Shown piece after piece: positions 12,601-18,600 of a stretch of DNA of 20,012 nucleotides (position 1 is its first letter; every line of letters begins with the position of its first letter). The translations under genes and the position numbers were made by a program. The stretch comes from Botryllus schlosseri (Eukaryota > Chordata > Ascidiacea > Stolidobranchia > Styelidae). Location: NCBI GenBank assembly GCA_000444245.1, contig ATSW01036552.1, positions 1-20,012 on the forward strand. Reading direction: 5' to 3'. The notes beneath the pieces were generated by a model that saw nothing but the letters and a program-made list of their open reading frames with translations, did not search any database and was not told where the DNA came from.

Positions 12601-15600
12601 ATTGTGAGTGTTTTGATGGAGTGGATGCAGGGTTGTAATGACTCCAGTAACGATTTTCATTGTAATTTCAAAAAACAGTAAAGAACCCACACTATCGGGA
12701 TTTGGTCTATTGGTACTGGTACTTGAAAAGGCGACCAGAAACTGCTAAACTTGAGGAAATTATTGTATTATAAATGCGAACCATTCGATATCACCAAACA
12801 GAGTTATAAAAAGTGGGTTCAACAAGACTTTAACTGGAAACTAAGTCAACACATTGACTTGGACTTAGAATCGACCCTCTGCTCGCTGACTTGAACTCGG
12901 ACTTGACTCGGTGCTGAATTGAAAATGACTCGACTTAACTCAAGTCAAAACTATAAAAGTGAGATTGACTTGTGACTCGAAGCCTTGTGACTTGGTCACA
13001 ACCCTGTTGTTATTATATAATTAAGTTTCTTTTTTTTATTATTTTCGTATATTACTGTTATTTTCTTTTCACTTGGACAAATCAGTTAATACCTCTTTCT
13101 CTCTCTCACTCTATCAAAGCCTTTGACAATCTGTGGCCTCCTTGCACCCCGCATTGATGTCTTTTATCCCACCCTAGTGTTGTTTTTGCTGCTGAAATAT
13201 GGCAAATAATAAAACATTCTTATTAAATTTCTACACACTGTAAATGTTCAAACTGTAGCAAAACAATCATAGTCAAAACGCTTCCTACTTCCAGGTACTG
13301 CCATTCGCGCCTGGGCTGTGGCTGGACGGCATCACGTTCGTGAACTTTGCAGAAAGCGAAAACACTGCCTTTATCGTGACGCACATTTCTGGAACGTGCA
13401 CTGTGTTATGCGGTGGCTTCACATACCGGATGGAACGTGAGTATCAGATCGAATATATAGTAATTGCAACTGGTATGTCGTGATTTGTGATGAATCGATT
13501 GTCATCTATTACTTAATCAAGTATTTATGATTCTAGACTACTTCTAGGCTTAGAACGCTTACATTATTTACTGACTTGTAAATCGCTACTCCATTCACGT
13601 TAAGGACTGAGCTTCACAAACGTCAACACTCGTATCACATGGAGATGGGAGCACGAGGGAGTCGTTGAAGATCTGGACGGTACTTTCACCGGCGATATGA
13701 CGCCCCAGAAAGTGGTGCCTTCCTCCGAGATATACTACGATGGAACATCGTGCCAGGTGACTGATGTACACAGATGGTGGCACTAAATGAATGAAATTCA
13801 CTATGTCCCCTGTCAAAGGAAATTAGCCTTACCAAGCTTTACTATTTTGGCATTTATGGACATCACTCGCAAGAATTTGAATGTTAACAATAGAGAGGGT
13901 ACATATTGTTTTTCAATACCTGGTTTTGTAACATTATTAGTTAGATCCTATTTCAATGATTCAGGAGATTGATCATTTCTGTAAGGAGTCTGTGACTGTG
14001 AAAAGGATGAAAATTATTGATATGCACTCGTAGAGAAATTGCAGTGGCACTAATCGCAATACATCAATACGTTTGATTAACGATATATCATGTTTTGCAG
14101 AACTGTGTAGCGTACCATAACAATGCTCCCTCCGTATTTCAAAATGTACTGTTCCATTAGGTCATGACGGACCAGGCATTCAGCCGGAGCGACGCATACC
14201 CGTCGATGAAATGTTCTCCCGATGTACACTTCCACCGTCTGGCTTTCAACGATATCTCTCCGGAATCGCTGCGATACAAAAACGCGACCTTCACGCGTGT
14301 TGACGCGCCCGAGCGCGTGGCCAAGTCTTTGTTTGCCAAAAAGAGACTGACTCATGCTGAAGGTAAGTTTTTTCGGGATCGATATGCCTTGGAAATTGAA
14401 ACTAATTCAACGTGTCTGCATTCTGTACAAGCTGAAATATGCCTGGCTATTGCACAAAATGCCACAAATCTTGACGAAATATTGGTATCAGAGCTCTGCT
14501 CGCTCTTATAGGTAGAGCGTATTTCTTGGTTTACCTGAAACCAATGTTGATGATATATTCTCACTATCGCAGTTTTCAACTTCTTCGACCGACAACATGA
14601 TATATTCCGTTATAAATATGTCGTTCTGTGCGATAGTTATCGTGCGTTATTTTGTCGGTAGGTTCCATGTTCCTCCTTCGCGGCGGAAAAGAATACATCA
14701 TGGGTTTCGAAAACGGCGGCTCCTTCATCAACATGACCTACAACGCCAAGTTTTACGACTTGTTCGAGGGCGATTATGTCATCGTAAAGCACGAGATGCA
14801 CCAGTCGCCGAGCAGGTAAGCGAGCAGGATGTAGCGATATCCAAGCAAGTACAAATGTGAGTGTTCCAGGCCTAGAAAACTGTAAACCGTTAACTAGAAG
14901 TAGCTTATCCGGGGGAATGGTGATCGCCTGATTAAAACTGTTGAACGCGGTGCATGAAGTTGAATAATACTTCGAGCCAAGATCATCTCATACCTACTTA
15001 AGTACTTCAAAGAAGTAGAAGTACTGCTTCATCTTCAAACTACCGCCAGTGATTAGAACCAGTCAACTTCAGTCACATTTTGCTATCTGTTTTATTGGCA
15101 AAAATATGTTGCATATGCAATATTGGTGCCGGCTTGAAATTTTGAGCTCTACCTTGAGTAAAATACGCGATATACCTTGCAGAATCGCAGTCTGCGGTGA
15201 CGATGGCGACTCTTGCGACCCCATTACTGTGCCGGCCTCCGGTGAAGGCACCGCTATCGATTCCACGAGCGACAACAAAGCCTGGCATTACGACGACGTC
15301 AACGGTCTGTTCACTTACATGGTGACGAGGCGTACTAGCAGCCGAAAGAAGCGCGGCAGCATGAGCTGGCAGCAAATGGACGGGACGGAGCTGTCGAATT
15401 ATGTCGTACGAATGACTATTGAACGGTGGGTCGTCGAGTTTATTATTATTAGTACATATCGTCGCAGTGGAATCATGGGTTGTAACCAAGTCACAAGGTT
15501 CCGAGTCACAAGTCAATCTCACTTGGATAGCATTGACACGAGTCAAGTCCGAGTCCAAGTCACAAGTTCACTGTTCAGTTGTGAGTTCAACCCACTTTTT

Positions 15601-18600
15601 CAGCTCTGCTCGAGTGATCTAGAATGGCTCGCATTCATAATATCGTAATTTTCCTCAGTCTTAACCGTTTCCGGCACTATTTTCCAAGTATCGGGACTGA
15701 TGGACAAAATAAAAATAATGTGGTGACTTGACTATTCTTTTAAGTATCAAGAGTTTTTATCAGATCTTTTCAAGATGACCAAAGCACTAGTGACACCACA
15801 GTTGTAATTTTGTTATCGGAAATGGCTACTTCCGCTTAGTAAATTAGTAGAAATTTATGGCTATTTTGACCTCTGGATGTTATTTAATTTACAGTTGCTT
15901 GTATGAAGATTGCATTGTTCCCACTGCGAGCGGTGGTCTCGCCGATGTGTTTGCAGTCGACGATAGCGCCGTTTCCGTAAACAGCTTTGACGATACTAGC
16001 AGTTGCTTTGTTGTGGAGGTACGCGTGTTTGATTTTGTCAATATAATTTCGAATCAAACCAGCGATATCATTTGTGGCTACAGGGAGACGGTGCAGACAG
16101 AGTGGTCACCGTGCCGTCTGATTGCTGGATTCTGTGGAATATCTCTAGCGGTTCTGTGCAGAGGTTGAACGTTGACGGTAATTTGGTGTTTAGCGATACG
16201 CAAGATATCTCGTTGACTGCGACTTATATCGTTGTGAAGGTAAGTGCAATAGTACAGGTTGATGCTAATTTTGAAGTTTTACATTTCAATTTTTGATCTC
16301 ACGTGTAAAGAGGTAATCAGTAACTAACCACTCGTGCTTTTTTGAGTTTTGGTTAAAAACTCAGCAACTTGTGTATGTATTGCAAATGTAAAAGTATTTT
16401 TCACTGACCGCCTCTGGATATAAGCAGATATGTTTGTGGTTATCTGAATTGTTTTCCAATGCTGGAATGCTCCTTTTTTGGATGTATTTAACATTGACGT
16501 ACGCGTGGCAGGGACGTTTCATCGCCGGATATTCCGTCTGGGACCCGCGAACGCACAAGCTGGAGATTACCCTCGAGGGCACGCCCACCACCGAAGAACT
16601 TGTCGCGTCGAGTAAGATTTTCGATTTTGCCTCGTTAATTTGACGATTTCGGGCGCTGTCGGACACGTAATGAAATTGACGAAGAAAGGAAAATTCCTTG
16701 AAAATGTATTCTACTTCCGACGTTAGTACATGCGGAGTTGGTCAAAGTAGTCATTATTGCTGCTTGAGTTGAAGTAGAAACATTGGTGCTCTAAGAGTAA
16801 CCCAAAAATAAATCGAAAATCATAACTCAGCTGTGGAATCATAGCAGCTCATGTTCACTTTTCAAATTTTGAGATCCATTTTCCAAATTTTGAGGCAGTC
16901 AAGTTTTAAGATTTTGATTTTTGTCAGCGATGCTCTGAAATCAAAGTGGTTTATGTGGATTTTTCAGATTTTTAGATCCATTTTTCAGATTTTGAGACAA
17001 TCAAGTTTTTTATAAAAAAAAATCTGCCATGCTGTGAGATCAAAGTAGTTTATGTGGATGTTTCAGATTTTTAGATCCATTTTTCAAATTTTAATACAAT
17101 CAAGTTTTTATAACATTTTCATTCTTTTCGGCCGTACTGTGAGATCAAAGTAGCTTATGTCCATTTTTCAGATTTTGATACATTCACGTTTTTGTTAAAT
17201 TTTCATTTTGTTCGGCCAAGCAGTGAGATCAAAGTAGTTAATGTCCATTTTTCAGATTTTTAGATCCAGTTTTCAAATTTTGAAACAATCAAGTTTTTAA
17301 AAAATTTTGGTCATGGTTGTGTGTAAAACGAACATAAGCTATTCTGATAAGCTACTCCACAGCGACGATAACCACTTTAGCACTGAACTTAGTCAAAACC
17401 TAATTTAATACTTAAAAATACTTTGTTGATGACCACCTTTTAATACAGGTGGCGCTGTCATCGGCTCCAAGGCGTTGGCCTGTCACGGGACTTGCGACCT
17501 GCACGGTAGGGACACTGCGAAGACGTGGACCAGATTGGGTGCCACTGCGAGCGCCGGGTCTAACCAGATCGTGCTTGGCGAGGCCGTCAGCTGGACCGCG
17601 GGAGATGAGATTGTGATCGCGCCATCTGGTTTCAAGTGAGTTTTAATGCATGCTCAACGCAAAATAGCCTGCACAGTTAGCAAAAAACTGCCTGGTGTGA
17701 TGCAGCACTGGGTACAGGTGAAGTTGATCCTGCAATATGAGTGTGCTCTTTAGTATTTAGAGTGTGTGGGGGGTGCAGAAGTCATGGATTACACAAGTCA
17801 GACTGGAATCACTACTCGAAAATGCCTAAATAACCCTGTTTTAGTAGTTTTGAAATGGCGTTTGCACCTCGGCAGACTAGTTTGCCATGGTTTAGCCTAG
17901 TGCTTCCCAACCTTTTTCAAATCGGGACCCAGTTTTAATGCAAGTTTTATTGTACAACCCATAAGGAGATATGACCATACGAATAAAAAACAATTGATGA
18001 TAAAAGAAATCATGTATAAACATACAATTTAGTATCAGAAGAGCTTCTTGGAGACACAGATATTCAATATACGATTGACCAGTATATTCATATTGAAATG
18101 AACCCAAATGTTTTCGGCTGACACTCGTCAGCAAATAGTAGAGAACGGAAAAGAACGCCGTAACACAACAATCGTATCACAAAATATGACGTCACCAGCA
18201 TGAAATTTCAAATACGAGAGCGAAAAATTATCGAGACGACAGATTTCGTGTCGCTGGGCGGGAACGTTCGCACTTTCATTTGTGTGCCTTGGAGTCGACT
18301 TTTATCGAAATACACCAGCCAAGGCTGTGCCAACAAAAAGAGTTCGTGTACCATCTAGAAATAGTACGTTGAACTCTCTCGAATTCGAAATTTCATGATG
18401 GTGACGTCATATTTTGTGATACGATCGTTGATGTACGATGTTCTTTCAAATTCTCTACTAGTTGCTGACGATTACCCCTTACGAGTGTCAGCCGAAAATA
18501 TTCGAGCTCATTTCAATATGAACATACTATTCAATTTTGTATCAATACAAATGTTGAGCTTGCATATTATATAATAGATATTATCAGATAAGTCAAAGCT

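Noticed and set aside
15073-15558. 161-codon minus-strand frame
   Set aside because: It overlaps exon 25 antisense and continues through the GAGTC repeat; no recognisable domain.
16850-17311. CRISPR-like or protein-coding tandem array
   Set aside because: Units are contiguous, about 100 bp, diverged, without spacers and without a continuous frame; it is an intronic minisatellite.
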